From Azophilus sp965199705 (GTDB lineage Bacteria > Pseudomonadota > Gammaproteobacteria > Pseudomonadales > Azotimanducaceae), in assembly GCA_965199705.1 (NCBI GenBank), contig OZ241359.1:1612001-1676000 (forward strand): DNA of 64,000 bases, given 5' to 3'. Position numbers and translations under genes: made by a program. The notes under the pieces were generated by a model. The model was not told the origin of the DNA. It searched no databases and saw only the letters and a program-made list of their open reading frames with translations. This document shows, piece by piece, positions 63,528-64,000 of this stretch (its first letter is position 1; each line of letters begins with the position of its first letter).

Positions 63528-64000
63528 TGGGTTGGCTGCTGCTTGTCGGTCTGATCGCCCTGCTCTGGCTGCGCCAGCCTGTGCTGGTGCTGCTTGGTTC
63601 CGCAGCCTTGTTCCTGTACACGGCCTTCGCTGACGGGCGCCCGGAGTATGTCGTTTACGACATCTGGGAGGCCTTCAACAAGGAAGTGCTGCTGGCGATC
63701 CCGCTGTTCATGTTTGCCGGCGCCATCATGTCGCGGGGCGCCATCGCCCGTCGTCTGATCGATTTTGCGGTGGCCGCCACCGGCGTGCTGCCGGGCGGCC
63801 TGGCCATTGCCACGCTGCTCTCGGCGGCAGGCTTTGCCGCCATCTCCGGGTCGGCCACCGTTACCCTGCTGGCTGTCGGCTCGATCATGTACCAGGCGCT
63901 CCTGGAGAACGGCTATGGCAAGGGTTTCTCCATCGGCCTGATCTGCGCCAGCGGCGTGCTTGGCATCATCATTCCTCCGTCCATCCCGCTCATTCTCTAC
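63527..64000 (+). CDS. dctM: TRAP transporter large permease subunit (cut by window end)
   Basis: The first 158 residues of a DctM permease, which drives Na+-coupled uptake of an organic acid. Typical blocks: LLAIPLFMFAGAIMSRG, ISGSATVTLLAVGSIMY and LICASGVLGIIIPPSIPLI. The rest lies beyond the window. Together with dctP and dctQ it supplies the substrate of the upstream catabolic genes, as judged from the uninterrupted, overlapping gene order. Confidence 0.9.
   Translation, partial: MGWLLLVGLIALLWLRQPVLVLLGSAALFLYTAFADGRPEYVVYDIWEAFNKEVLLAIPLFMFAGAIMSRGAIARRLIDFAVAATGVLPGGLAIATLLSAAGFAAISGSATVTLLAVGSIMYQALLENGYGKGFSIGLICASGVLGIIIPPSIPLILY

Overview
This 64 kb window is chromosomal DNA of a high-GC proteobacterium, most likely a gammaproteobacterium. 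The evidence is lptG-lptF, a holC-valS pair, a type 1 isopentenyl-diphosphate isomerase, TonB-dependent receptors and an autotransporter barrel ending in Trp. Many genes use GTG or TTG starts. No rRNA gene is present and no tRNA was recognised, so the taxonomy is an inference.

Layout: (1) 1-1532: the start of a TonB-dependent receptor, cut by the window edge, and a YbaN-like membrane protein. (2) 1.6-10.5 kb: a type II-C CRISPR-Cas locus in the order cas9, AAA+ ATPase, cas1, cas2, CRISPR array, tracrRNA. The ATPase sits between cas9 and cas1, tightly spaced on the same strand; I know of no standard type II subtype with this gene. The array has ten 36-bp repeats, and repeat 8 is split by a 2,087-bp IS with 14-bp inverted repeats and a CTAG target duplication. 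A tracrRNA with a good promoter, anti-repeat and intrinsic terminator lies beyond the array on the minus strand. This means crRNAs are read from the minus strand, towards the cas genes. (3) 10.7-20.9 kb: one gene for a 3,406-residue fibronectin-III/Ig-like autotransporter. It contains three ~2.07-kb tandem units and an 18-C tract just after its possible start codons, which suggests phase variation.

(4) 21-31.9 kb: a MerC-like protein, an acyl-CoA synthetase with an IS256-type miniature element at its 5' end, a decayed C-terminal fragment of an ATPase resembling the one in the cas operon, ahcY, a methionine aminotransferase, a cytochrome c, a glycosyltransferase-sulfotransferase fusion, a MATE pump, idi and a luciferase-like oxidoreductase. 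(5) 31.9-40.5 kb: an eukaryotic-type ileS, a type B carboxylesterase, a thiolase, an unrecognised 374-residue protein and an AT-richer SDR. (6) 40.5-45.1 kb: a group II intron-like leader directly before a TonB-dependent receptor that carries a 10-G tract, then an AAA/DUF4143 ATPase preceded by iteron-like repeats. (7) 45.1-50.9 kb: lptG and lptF divergent from holC-valS, with pepA missing from its usual place. (8) 51-64 kb: a minus-strand trio (methyltransferase, small protein, VOC protein), then a plus-strand catabolic run: polysaccharide-deacetylase-like hydrolase, MaoC dehydratase, acyl-CoA dehydrogenase, CaiB CoA-transferase, MmgE/PrpD, CoA ligase, amidase, PaaI thioesterase and TRAP transporter DctPQM (cut by the window end). 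This run looks like uptake, CoA activation and beta-oxidation-like breakdown of an unidentified organic acid.

The strongest candidates for something new are the ATPase-containing cas operon, the phase-variable giant autotransporter next to it, and the intron-like leader of the receptor gene.
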